Source: Acidimicrobiaceae bacterium
GTDB taxonomy: Bacteria; Actinomycetota; Acidimicrobiia; Acidimicrobiales; RAAP-2
Direction: 5' to 3'
NCBI GenBank assembly: GCA_003152555.1
Contig: PMAL01000115.1
Span: 4,358 to 10,562, forward strand
DNA: 6,205 bases
Made by a program: the position numbers and the translations under genes. This document shows positions 1 to 4,615 of this stretch, one piece after another (position 1 is the stretch's first letter; each line of letters starts with the position of its first letter). The notes below the pieces were generated by a model, which saw nothing but the letters and a program-made list of their open reading frames with translations, had not been told where the DNA came from and did not search any database.

Positions 1-150
1 GATCGCCGGCACGCCGTGAAGTTTCGACTCTCCGACGAGGCGTTCTTAGACCACCTGATGCTCCAAGCGGGGCCGGGGGCCGTCGTGGCGACTCCCAAAT
101 ACGCCAAGGCCGGACACGAGCTCGCGAAACGAATGGCGCAGTTGTTGTAG
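1..150 (+). CDS. C-terminal end of a probable WYL-domain transcriptional regulator (partial)
   Basis: Frame 1 is open from the first base to the TAG at 148-150, giving the last 49 residues of a protein that begins outside the window. The tail has an alternating hydrophobic strand (AVKFRLSD), a helix (EAFLDHLMLQ), then AGPGAVVATPKY and a final helix ending in AKRMAQLL. This order matches the C-terminal extension of WYL-domain regulators such as PafB/PafC, where a strand is followed by a helix, a 'GP-x-A-x-V' turn, a proline and a last helix. WYL proteins are DNA-binding regulators, often tied to DNA damage or phage and mobile-element control. Only the tail is visible, with neither the HTH nor the WYL core, so the family call is a pattern match. 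The next gene starts 32 bp downstream on the same strand with its own ribosome site, so the two are probably co-transcribed. Confidence 0.5.
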   Translation, partial: DRRHAVKFRLSDEAFLDHLMLQAGPGAVVATPKYAKAGHELAKRMAQLL

Positions 151-170
151 CACGACCGTTGGGCACCTCT

Positions 171-176
171 GGAAGG
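171..176 (+). promoter_or_regulatory. Ribosome binding site deciding the relaxase start
   Basis: GGAAGG lies 6 nt before the ATG at 183. An in-frame TTG at 159 would add 8 residues (MGTSGRCS) but has no comparable site in front of it, so ATG 183 is preferred. Confidence 0.6.
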
Positions 177-182
177 TGCTCG

Positions 183-1259
183 ATGATCCGACTCATTGTG
201 CGTCGTTCGCGCGACGCCACGTACTTCACCAACGACGCCGCCCACGAACTCGATTCGCTGCGCGACGGCGGCCCGGGCTGGTGGATGCGTGGTGGCGGCG
301 ACACTCGAGACCCGATGGCGGTCGAACGGGTCTTCACGAGCACCGAGCGTTCGAAAGTGGTGGGCTATGACCTCGTCGTCGCCGCGCCGAGACCCATCTC
401 TGTCCTGATGGCGTTGGACCCACTCCAGGCGCCAGGAGTGATCAGTGCGCATCGCGCGTCAGTCGCCGCGTCACTGGACTACCTCGAACAACGCGCGGTC
501 GTGGTGCGTGACCGAAGAGACGGTGATGACCGCGAAGTGGCGGCCCGCTGGGAGCGAATCGTGAGCTTCACGCACGGTCTTAATCGCCACGGTGAACCCC
601 ACCTGCACGACCACGTCTTGGTAGGCGCGCGACCCCAGGGTTCTCGCAGTGTGCTCGACAGCCGCGCGCTGTTTGCCCACGCGCCCACGGCCGACGCGCT
701 CTATCGCTCGTCGCTGCGCCATGAACTGGCCCAGCGCACCTCGTGGACGGCGTGGCGATCCTTTAACGGCATCGAACACGTGTTGGGTGTCGACGAGGGC
801 TATCGCGCGCTGTGGGGAGGACACCATCAGGGTCGTGGAGAAAAACTCACGTGGCAGCGCGCGCAAACCGTTGAGAAGTGGCGTCGCGATCTAGAACGAT
901 TCGAACCCGAAGGCGTGGTGTTGGCGCCTCGCGGGGAGCGAAACCAACTCGACGAGCACTCCTTCAGCGCACAGCTCGAAGGTCGCCACGACGTGACGCG
1001 CCGCCACCTCGTGGCGGCCTGGGCCAACGCCGCCGACTTTGGCCAGTCGACGAAGAGCGTGAGCGACACGATCGACCGGCTCTATCCGGAGTTGCGACAG
1101 TCGCGTGGCATTCGCGAGCAGACCATCGGCGTTGCTCGGGCCCGCATGATTGGTCAGGTTCGAGAACGGGGCGCACGACCGGTGGACGTAGTCGAGCTGT
1201 CAGACTGGACTCAACGCTCGCGCGAGCGCTCGGGTTCGTGGTCGGAACGTTCGCGATGA
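183..1259 (+). CDS. Compact MobF/TrwC-type relaxase, no helicase domain
   Basis: The 358-residue product matches the relaxase domain of TrwC/TraI (MobF) proteins, which nick one DNA strand at oriT through a tyrosine and a metal ion and stay attached to its 5' end. Landmarks in order are Y14 in ATYF (candidate nucleophile), GYDLVVAAPRPISVL at 61-75 (family form GYDLTFSAPKSVSVL, with the conserved Asp at D63), HRASVAASLDYLE at 90-102, and FTHGLNRHGEPHLHDHVLV at 129-147. H131, H142 and H144 have the spacing of the TrwC metal triad (H150, H161, H163). Full MobF proteins run to about 1000 residues or more with a C-terminal helicase. Here nothing follows the relaxase domain except a short basic tail rich in S, R and E. 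Most MobF proteins carry several N-terminal tyrosines, but here Y14 is the only one before Y62. No oriT is evident beside it. The gene follows the WYL tail and converges on the coupling ATPase. The relaxase fold is well supported, whereas nicking activity is unproven. Confidence 0.85.
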   Translation: MIRLIVRRSRDATYFTNDAAHELDSLRDGGPGWWMRGGGDTRDPMAVERVFTSTERSKVVGYDLVVAAPRPISVLMALDPLQAPGVISAHRASVAASLDYLEQRAVVVRDRRDGDDREVAARWERIVSFTHGLNRHGEPHLHDHVLVGARPQGSRSVLDSRALFAHAPTADALYRSSLRHELAQRTSWTAWRSFNGIEHVLGVDEGYRALWGGHHQGRGEKLTWQRAQTVEKWRRDLERFEPEGVVLAPRGERNQLDEHSFSAQLEGRHDVTRRHLVAAWANAADFGQSTKSVSDTIDRLYPELRQSRGIREQTIGVARARMIGQVRERGARPVDVVELSDWTQRSRERSGSWSERSR

Positions 1260-2506
1260 GCGCGAAATCGTTCGTGACGGTGGGCCGGTGTCAGTTCAAT
1301 CCATTTCATGGAGTTGGCCGCATCCAGTCCCAGCGCGTAACCGGGACGGCCCCGGGCGAGTTCACCCACCGTGGCGCAGTCGCGCTCGATCCAACTGGTC
1401 GAATGGCCGGCCGAGCGGCCCCGGGGTCCTACCTGCAGGGTGGGGCTGGGCACGAGGGTGCGTCCCGCCAGTTGGGAGAGCAGTTCGAGTGTCGGTCGGT
1501 CGGCGATGCCCGGGAGTACCACGGTGGTAGAAAACAACGAGAGGAAGCCGTCCGCCGCGGTTCCCCAGCGGCTGCGAGCCTGGCTGAGATCCTGCAAGCA
1601 GGCCAATGTCAGTACCCCTTGGCCGCCACCTTCCGAGACAATGCCCGCCAGGCGCGGCAGGGGGGCCACGTTGGCCAGTTCGTCCAGCGCGAGCAGCAGC
1701 CGGGCGCCCTCCTCGTGACGGTCGTAGGTGGCGTGCACGATCTCCTCAATGAGTCCCACCACCAGCGGAATGGTGACGGCCTGATGCCGACTGGGCGCCA
1801 CAATGTGCAGTTGGTGGGGGCCAGCGAGGAAGGTGTCGAGGTCGAGTGGCGCCTCACGGGCCGCCGCGCGCGCCGCATCAGTACGCACGCCGGCGAAGAG
1901 TCCCGACGTCGTCGACCAAATACTGGATCGTTCGCGTTCCTCGGTCGCGAGCACGCCGCGCAGCAGGGTCACTGATGGATGGTGATCACCGTAGCGATCG
2001 TGCAGTTCGTGCATGGCGGCGTCGCTCGACCGCTCGTCAATTTGTGACGCCAGTGCACCCAATGTCTCGTCGCGCAACGCCGCGGCGTGCATCAACGGCG
2101 CGACCAACGCACCGGCGCGTTCGGTCCAGTGATCGTCGCCGCGATCACTTCGACCCCTCCGTGCGACGTCAATTAGGCTGCGCGACGCCAAAACTGCGCC
2201 GTCCCAACTTCGTGATTGACGAATGGGCGAGTAACCAATTCGCTGCACGTGCGGCGGTGTCGCCACAGTTCCCGACGGATCAAACAGCAATGTTGCACCG
2301 TCGCGTTGCGTGCGTGACATTTGCAACACGACATCATTCTTTGTTGACGTCACGACGCAAGAACGTGTTGTTACCAGGAGATTTGGAATGATGAGTGATG
2401 AAGTTTTTCCACTGCGACTTGGACCTAACACCAACGTCGAACGTTGCGATCCACTCGTCGCATCACCACTGCGACCGCGTCCTAAGTAGACGCCATCATC
2501 ACTCAT
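1211..2506 (-). CDS. VirD4/TraG-like type IV coupling ATPase, soluble form
   Basis: The 431-residue product is a P-loop ATPase of the VirD4/TraG/TraD coupling class, which recruits relaxase-bound DNA to a type IV secretion channel. Visible motifs are Walker A GPSRSGKT at 28-35, followed by IIPNLL and CVVTSTKNDVV (family form: 'S.TKpDl'), ATLLFDPSG at 71-79, IGYSPIRQSRSWDGA at 90-104, Walker B LLLALDE at 270-276 (D275, E276), and a C-terminal ATPase half with GQGVLTLACLQDLSQARSRWG at about 295-315. Classical VirD4 has N-terminal membrane helices and a roughly 550-650 residue chain. This one starts almost at the P-loop and has no hydrophobic segment, so it would be cytoplasmic. ATG 2506 is chosen; a TTG at 2527 would add MRHLFFV, and neither start has a clear Shine-Dalgarno. 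The 3' end overlaps the relaxase 3' end by 49 bp on the opposite strand. The first roughly 100 codons are noticeably less GC-rich than the rest. A TraM-recognition or TrwB-like partner role with the neighbouring relaxase is inferred from adjacency. Confidence 0.83.
   Translation of the reverse strand: MSDDGVYLGRGRSGDATSGSQRSTLVLGPSRSGKTSSLIIPNLLVTTRSCVVTSTKNDVVLQMSRTQRDGATLLFDPSGTVATPPHVQRIGYSPIRQSRSWDGAVLASRSLIDVARRGRSDRGDDHWTERAGALVAPLMHAAALRDETLGALASQIDERSSDAAMHELHDRYGDHHPSVTLLRGVLATEERERSSIWSTTSGLFAGVRTDAARAAAREAPLDLDTFLAGPHQLHIVAPSRHQAVTIPLVVGLIEEIVHATYDRHEEGARLLLALDELANVAPLPRLAGIVSEGGGQGVLTLACLQDLSQARSRWGTAADGFLSLFSTTVVLPGIADRPTLELLSQLAGRTLVPSPTLQVGPRGRSAGHSTSWIERDCATVGELARGRPGYALGLDAANSMKWIELTPAHRHERFRAHRERSDHEPERSRER
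1215..1228. repeat. 14-bp perfect palindrome in the convergent 3' overlap
   Basis: CGCTCGCGCGAGCG is its own reverse complement and lies inside the 49-bp overlap of the two convergent genes, coding Arg/Glu/Ser-rich tails on both strands. In RNA it could fold as a 5-bp stem (CGCTC/GAGCG) with a GCGC loop on either strand. No T-tract follows, so a terminator role is only possible, and low-complexity R/E/S codons alone could produce it. Confidence 0.35.
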
Positions 2507-2508
2507 CA
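2389..2508. repeat. 13-bp inverted repeat spanning the coupling-ATPase start codon
   Basis: TGATGAGTGATGA at 2389-2401 is matched by its exact reverse complement TCATCACTCATCA at 2496-2508, with 94 bp between the arms. The right arm contains the ATG at 2506 of the coupling ATPase. The left arm lies within its codons 36-40, just after Walker A. In the mRNA the arms could pair and cover the start codon. On the plus strand the left arm also opens a 33-codon frame (ATG at 2388, TAG at 2487-2489) with AGGAG at 2376-2380. I regard that frame as a shadow. Confidence 0.45.
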
Positions 2509-2628
2509 CAAAAAACAAATGTCGCAAAAAAAATGAATGAGATAAAAAACTTCGAAATGCTTGACATTGGTGTCGAAAGCGAGTGAACTTTTGTTTGTCC
2601 TTCTGCGGAGGAGGCCAACGTTTTGCAA

Positions 2629-2796
2629 ATGTGTTGTGATCAACACGAGTGTGAGACGCTCCTGCGCGTTTGGACCGTGCACTGCGTTTGGTCGCCGTAC
2701 AGCCGGGAAGCTGGGCGGTACACGGGCGAGTTCACGTTATCGAGGCGGTACCAGATTCGAGATCATCATATTGGTGTCATCGAGGTCCCAAATTGA
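2629..2796 (+). CDS. Possible small ORF, 55 residues, unrecognised
   Basis: An open frame from ATG 2629 (or TTG 2623) to the TGA at 2794-2796 would encode MCCDQHECETLLRVWTV... with four Cys residues, three of them near the start (CCDQHEC). A strong purine-rich site, GGAGGAGG at 2607-2614, lies 8 nt before the TTG. Third-position GC is only moderate, the composition is unlike the neighbouring genes, and the frame ends 27 bp before the basic protein gene. I recognise no family, and it could be a chance frame in a regulatory region. It is listed because of the ribosome-site match, not because of any homology. Confidence 0.18.
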   Translation: MCCDQHECETLLRVWTVHCVWSPYSREAGRYTGEFTLSRRYQIRDHHIGVIEVPN

Positions 2797-2812
2797 TTCA
2801 ACGTTGAGTCCC

Positions 2813-2820
2813 AAGGAGGG
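2813..2820 (+). promoter_or_regulatory. Strong Shine-Dalgarno for the lysine-rich protein
   Basis: AAGGAGGG ends 3 nt before the GTG at 2824. It is the best ribosome site of the intact genes in this window and fixes the GTG start. It suggests high translation, as expected for an abundant nucleoid protein. Confidence 0.7.
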
Positions 2821-2823
2821 AAA

Positions 2824-3096
2824 GTGGCAATAGCCGCGAAGAAAAAGGCTCCGGCCAAGAAGGCAGTAGCCAAGAAGCGTCCTGCCGCCAAGAAGGCTCC
2901 GGCCAAGAAGGCAGTTGCGAAGAAGGCTCCAGCTAAGAAGGCAGCCGCGAAGAAGCGTCCTGCCGCGAAGAAGGCAGCCGCGAAGAAGCGTCCTGCTGCG
3001 AAGAAGGCAGCCGCGAAGAAGCGTCCTGCTGCGAAGAAGGTTGCCCGCAAGGCTCCTGCTCGCAAGGCCGCAAAGCGCGTCGCAAAGCGCAAGTAG
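2824..3096 (+). CDS. Lysine/alanine-rich histone H1-like protein (stand-alone PAKKA repeats)
   Basis: The 90-residue product contains 36 Ala, 32 Lys, 8 Arg, 8 Pro, 4 Val, 1 Ile and the initiator Met, with no acidic, aromatic or Cys residue. It consists of degenerate AKKAPAKKA and AAKKRPAAKK units from end to end, closing with an Arg-richer tail (KVARKAPARKAAKRVAKRK). The same type of tail is found at the C-terminus of mycobacterial HupB and in eukaryotic H1, where it binds and compacts DNA. Here there is no HU domain in front of it, and the strong Shine-Dalgarno next to GTG 2824 argues against a longer protein. It is probably intrinsically disordered and binds DNA or RNA electrostatically. 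Residues 41-73 are three 11-residue units encoded by tandem 33-bp repeats. The gene stands alone, followed within 22 bp by a strong hairpin. The nucleoid role is inferred from composition. Ribosome-associated basic proteins of similar make-up are an alternative. Confidence 0.8.
   Translation: MAIAAKKKAPAKKAVAKKRPAAKKAPAKKAVAKKAPAKKAAAKKRPAAKKAAAKKRPAAKKAAAKKRPAAKKVARKAPARKAAKRVAKRK
2944..3042 (+). repeat. Three tandem 33-bp repeats inside the lysine-rich gene
   Basis: Units at 2944-2976, 2977-3009 and 3010-3042 each begin GCCGCGAAGAAGCGTCCTGC and encode AAKKRPAAKK plus A or V. Units 1 and 2 differ at one synonymous base (GCC/GCT). Unit 3 differs from unit 2 only in its last codon (GTT for GCA). 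An older, more diverged pair of 30-bp near-repeats lies upstream at 2848-2877 and 2896-2925. Such near-identity points to recent unit duplication by slippage or unequal recombination. Confidence 0.85.
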
Positions 3097-3118
3097 TTTC
3101 AAATCCCTTCGGGGAATG

Positions 3119-3152
3119 GCATCTGAGGGGGCCTTTTGGCCCCCTCAGATGC
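3119..3152. terminator. Bidirectional terminator hairpin between the basic protein gene and cofC
   Basis: A perfect 15-bp stem, GCATCTGAGGGGGCC (3119-3133) and its complement (3138-3152), closes a TTTT loop. It sits between two convergent genes, 22 bp after the stop of the lysine-rich gene, and its right arm contains the TGA of cofC (3145-3147). No T-tract follows on either strand, which is common in actinobacterial I-shaped terminators. A small TCCC-TTCG-GGGA hairpin with a UUCG tetraloop precedes it at 3104-3115. Confidence 0.75.
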
Positions 3153-3720
3153 TGTCCGGGCTCGATTCGAGATCGTCCGGCTCGTCGACGTCGAATTGCC
3201 ACGGGCTGTTCGTTGTCACTCCGCAGGCGATTCCCAGACGCTGCGCTTCGCGTTCGTGAAGTTGCGCTGAACCTGGACCGTAGCAAAAGTGAAAGTCCAA
3301 ACCTGTGGGCAACGACAACACATTGGTGCCCGTGCCGCGATGATCAGTCACGATGGTGATGCCTGGCCCTGGTTGATACCCCCCGAGTCCTTCGGGAGCA
3401 CGTAGGTCCGCGTGCACAATGGTTGCCTGGTCGTACTCTGCGAGGGACCTGTAGGCCTCGCTCACCGCGCCATTGAGTGACCGCTCGGCCGTGCGAACAA
3501 CTTCCACGCCACACTGAACTGCGAAAGCGGCCACGTCATCGTCATCACAGACCACCAGGGTCTCATATGGTTTCACGGCCTCTAAGACCGCGCGAGCGAG
3601 CTCCCGGGTGAGTGTCTCGACATCGTGTGCCGTGAGAACTTCGCGAAGCCGACTCTTGGCATCAGAAAAGTTCTTGAGGGGCACCAACACCACCGTTCGC
3701 AGTGGGATTTCCGGCGCCAT
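3145..3720 (-). CDS. cofC: 2-phospho-L-lactate / phosphoenolpyruvate guanylyltransferase (F420 biosynthesis)
   Basis: The 191-residue product matches CofC (called FbiD in actinobacteria), a cytoplasmic nucleotidyltransferase that uses GTP to activate 2-phospholactate or, in actinobacteria, phosphoenolpyruvate. The GDP-linked product then reacts with the deazaflavin Fo to build coenzyme F420. Motifs are VLVPLKNFSDAKSRL at 11-25 (family form: 'PvK....AKsRL'), VVCDDDD at 56-62, RSLNGAVSEAY at 80-90, HADL at 103-106 (usually ADLP, here with Arg instead of Pro), RGTGTNVL at 128-135, CYGPGSAQLHEREAQ at 146-160 and FDVDEPDDL at 176-184. The length is close to the usual 200-215, with the loop after ADL slightly short. 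ATG 3720 is preferred to the TTG at 3723. The gene is convergent with the lysine-rich gene across a shared terminator and divergent from rnhB. Choice of 2-phospholactate or PEP cannot be read from the sequence here. Confidence 0.88.
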   Translation of the reverse strand: MAPEIPLRTVVLVPLKNFSDAKSRLREVLTAHDVETLTRELARAVLEAVKPYETLVVCDDDDVAAFAVQCGVEVVRTAERSLNGAVSEAYRSLAEYDQATIVHADLRAPEGLGGYQPGPGITIVTDHRGTGTNVLSLPTGLDFHFCYGPGSAQLHEREAQRLGIACGVTTNSPWQFDVDEPDDLESSPDSI

Positions 3721-3726
3721 CAAGTC

Positions 3727-3732
3727 ACCCTA
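3727..3732 (-). promoter_or_regulatory. Candidate -10 element for a leaderless cofC transcript
   Basis: On the minus strand TAGGGT fits the actinobacterial TANNNT -10 pattern. It is followed by exactly 6 nt (GACTTG) and then ATG 3720, so transcription would begin at the start codon. The same bases could be read as a weak Shine-Dalgarno (AGGGTGA). Confidence 0.45.
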
Positions 3733-3750
3733 TTCCGAGAAAGACCACTG

Positions 3751-3756
3751 TACCCT
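3751..3756 (+). promoter_or_regulatory. Candidate -10 element for a leaderless rnhB transcript
   Basis: TACCCT, preceded by TG, fits the TANNNT pattern and is followed by exactly 6 nt and then GTG 3763, the codon just before ATG 3766. This geometry predicts a transcript starting at the GTG. No good Shine-Dalgarno is present, only GGA at 3758-3760. Confidence 0.45.
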
Positions 3757-3765
3757 TGGACAGTG

Positions 3766-4428
3766 ATGCCCACGCTGAAGTTCGAGGCCGAAATGTTGGA
3801 CCGCGGACCAGTCGTTGGCATCGATGAAGTCGGCCGCGGCGCCCTGGCCGGGCCACTCATGGTGGGGGCCGTTCTCGTGGACTGTCTTAGTGTTGCCCCG
3901 CGCGGACTCGCTGATTCGAAGGCCCTCACGGCCAACCAACGAGAACGTTTAGTGCCGCTCATTGAAGACTGGGCCAGCGCGGTCGCTGTGGGCGTGGCGA
4001 CCGCCGACGAGATTGACGCCTGGGGACTGCGTATGGCGCTGGCCGTCGCGACTGACCGTGCGCTGAGCGCGCTCACCGTGCGTCCGAGCGCAGCGTTGAT
4101 TGACGGACCACTCAACTTGTTGCGACCGCCATCAATCATGTGCTTTGGTGATGAGCCCCCAAATCTCGTTTGGAGTGCGCTGCCCGTGCTCACGATCGTG
4201 AAGGGTGACCAGCGCGCCGCCACGATCAGCGCCGCTGCCATCGTCGCCAAGGTGCGCCGCGACGCCTTCATGCGCGAACTACACGGTGAAGCCCCGATTT
4301 ACGGCTGGCGCGCTAACAAGGGCTACGGATCGCTCGAACATCGACGGGCCCTGGCCACACACGGACCGACACGTTGGCATCGCCAATCCTGGTCGCTGCC
4401 GGAGATCGGTGCTGAGATAGCTCGATGA
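3766..4428 (+). CDS. rnhB: Ribonuclease HII
   Basis: The 220-residue product is RNase HII, which cuts the RNA strand of RNA-DNA hybrids and starts removal of single ribonucleotides misincorporated in DNA. Visible signatures are VVGIDEVGRGALAGPL at 16-31 with catalytic D20 and E21 and the GRG substrate-binding motif, SKALTANQR at 51-59, LIDG at 111-114 with D113, IVKGDQRAATISAAAIVAKVRRD at 144-166 with the fourth acidic residue at D148, and HGPTRWHRQSW at 199-209. The length is normal for bacterial RnhB. ATG 3766 is used. The GTG at 3763 is an equally plausible start because a TANNNT -10 stands 6 nt before it; the change would be one residue. It is divergent from cofC with a 45-bp gap. The next gene on the same strand is 197 bp away and probably a separate unit. 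Confidence 0.95.
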   Translation: MPTLKFEAEMLDRGPVVGIDEVGRGALAGPLMVGAVLVDCLSVAPRGLADSKALTANQRERLVPLIEDWASAVAVGVATADEIDAWGLRMALAVATDRALSALTVRPSAALIDGPLNLLRPPSIMCFGDEPPNLVWSALPVLTIVKGDQRAATISAAAIVAKVRRDAFMRELHGEAPIYGWRANKGYGSLEHRRALATHGPTRWHRQSWSLPEIGAEIAR

Positions 4429-4440
4429 GCGTGTGGTCGT

Positions 4441-4466
4441 AGCGCCAAAACGTCTGTTTTTTCGCT
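4441..4466 (+). terminator. Weak hairpin with T-run after rnhB
   Basis: AGCG-cc-AAAAC-gtct-GTTTT-tt-CGCT folds as two short stems separated by a 2x2 internal loop, starting 12 bp after the rnhB stop. Six T residues lie within its right half instead of after it, so it is a weak terminator candidate. Confidence 0.25.
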
Positions 4467-4521
4467 CAGGAACGGGCTGTAGCGCACCCCGCACGCCACC
4501 GGCCGAGGAGTGGTGATAAAC

Positions 4522-4557
4522 ATGGCAGTTGCTCGATTGCGCCCGTGCGAAAGTTAG
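4522..4557 (+). CDS. Possible 11-residue leader peptide upstream of the ABC transporter gene
   Basis: ATG 4522 opens MAVARLRPCES, ending at TAG 4555-4557. AGGAG (4506-4510) and GGTGA (4512-4516) lie before it, the latter 5 nt from the ATG. The stop codon falls in the loop of a strong hairpin (4541-4567), so ribosomes translating the last codons would open its left arm. This is the geometry of an attenuator or a translation-coupled leader. The peptide contains two Arg and one Cys but no run of a single amino acid. Its existence is inferred from layout only. Confidence 0.22.
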   Translation: MAVARLRPCES

Positions 4558-4567
4558 GCGCGCGGGC
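4541..4567 (+). promoter_or_regulatory. Stable hairpin in the ABC transporter leader
   Basis: GCCCGTGCG (4541-4549) pairs with CGCGCGGGC (4559-4567) over 9 bp, eight Watson-Crick and one G-U, around a 9-nt loop. It lies 58 bp before the transporter ATG and overlaps the end of the possible leader ORF. A GGGTTTT stretch follows at 4577-4583, but not directly. It could be an attenuator, an mRNA stability element or the end of an upstream transcript. Confidence 0.45.
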
Positions 4568-4607
4568 AGTGGGGCCGGGTTTTGGCACTTCAACGATTTG
4601 GTCCGAA

Positions 4608-4615
4608 AGGTAGGA
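4608..4615 (+). promoter_or_regulatory. Ribosome binding site of the ABC transporter gene
   Basis: AGGTAGGA precedes ATG 4626 by 10 nt. The overlapping TAGGAT (4611-4616) also fits TANNNT but stands 9 nt from the ATG, less suited to a leaderless start. No other start codon is better placed. Confidence 0.5.

Larger units (their letters stand above)
2507..2823. other. Intergenic region with an AT-rich island between coupling ATPase and basic protein
   Basis: This roughly 300-bp stretch lies between two divergent genes and should hold both promoters. Its left end belongs to an AT-rich island: 34 of the 100 bases at 2501-2600 are G or C, while the flanks look clearly GC-rich. It contains runs of A (8 at 2526-2533). 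GTGTTG-TGAT-CAACAC at 2631-2646 is a perfect 6-bp inverted repeat with a 4-nt centre, a possible operator or small hairpin. An exact TTGACA lies at 2561-2566 but has no convincing -10 at the right distance. The 8-mer GGCGGTAC occurs twice, 30 bp apart (2714 and 2744). One small open frame is listed separately. I found no tRNA or clear riboswitch here. Confidence 0.5.

Noticed and set aside
878..1975. Long plus-strand open frame of 365 codons over the relaxase end and the coupling ATPase
   Set aside because: It is antisense to the coupling ATPase, which has clear Walker motifs. The product is Arg/Gly-rich low-complexity sequence, as expected from GC-rich shadow frames.
2561..2589. TTGACA at 2561-2566 as a plus-strand promoter
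   Set aside because: The best hexamer at 17-bp spacing is TGAACT with only three consensus matches, and the next clear gene starts 235 bp later.
1353..2735. 13-mer CGGGCGAGTTCAC present at 1353-1365 and 2723-2735
   Set aside because: One exact 13-mer match is near what chance gives in a GC-rich 6-kb window, and the copies have no matching context.
2944..3042. Tandem repeats considered as a CRISPR array
   Set aside because: The units are directly adjacent with no unique spacers and keep the reading frame, so they are coding repeats.
2737..3102. Minus-strand repetitive Leu/Arg-rich frames opposite the lysine-rich gene
   Set aside because: The repeats are just the complement of AAG/GCC codon repeats. 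The plus strand has the start signal and the terminator.
2754..3174. 11-mer GATTCGAGATC on both sides of the lysine-rich gene (2754-2764 and 3164-3174), considered as an insertion duplication
   Set aside because: Several exact 11-mer repeats are expected by chance at this length, and one copy is within the conserved end of cofC.
3720..4271. 183-codon minus-strand frame opposite rnhB
   Set aside because: It is a shadow of RNase HII, whose catalytic residues are all present on the plus strand.
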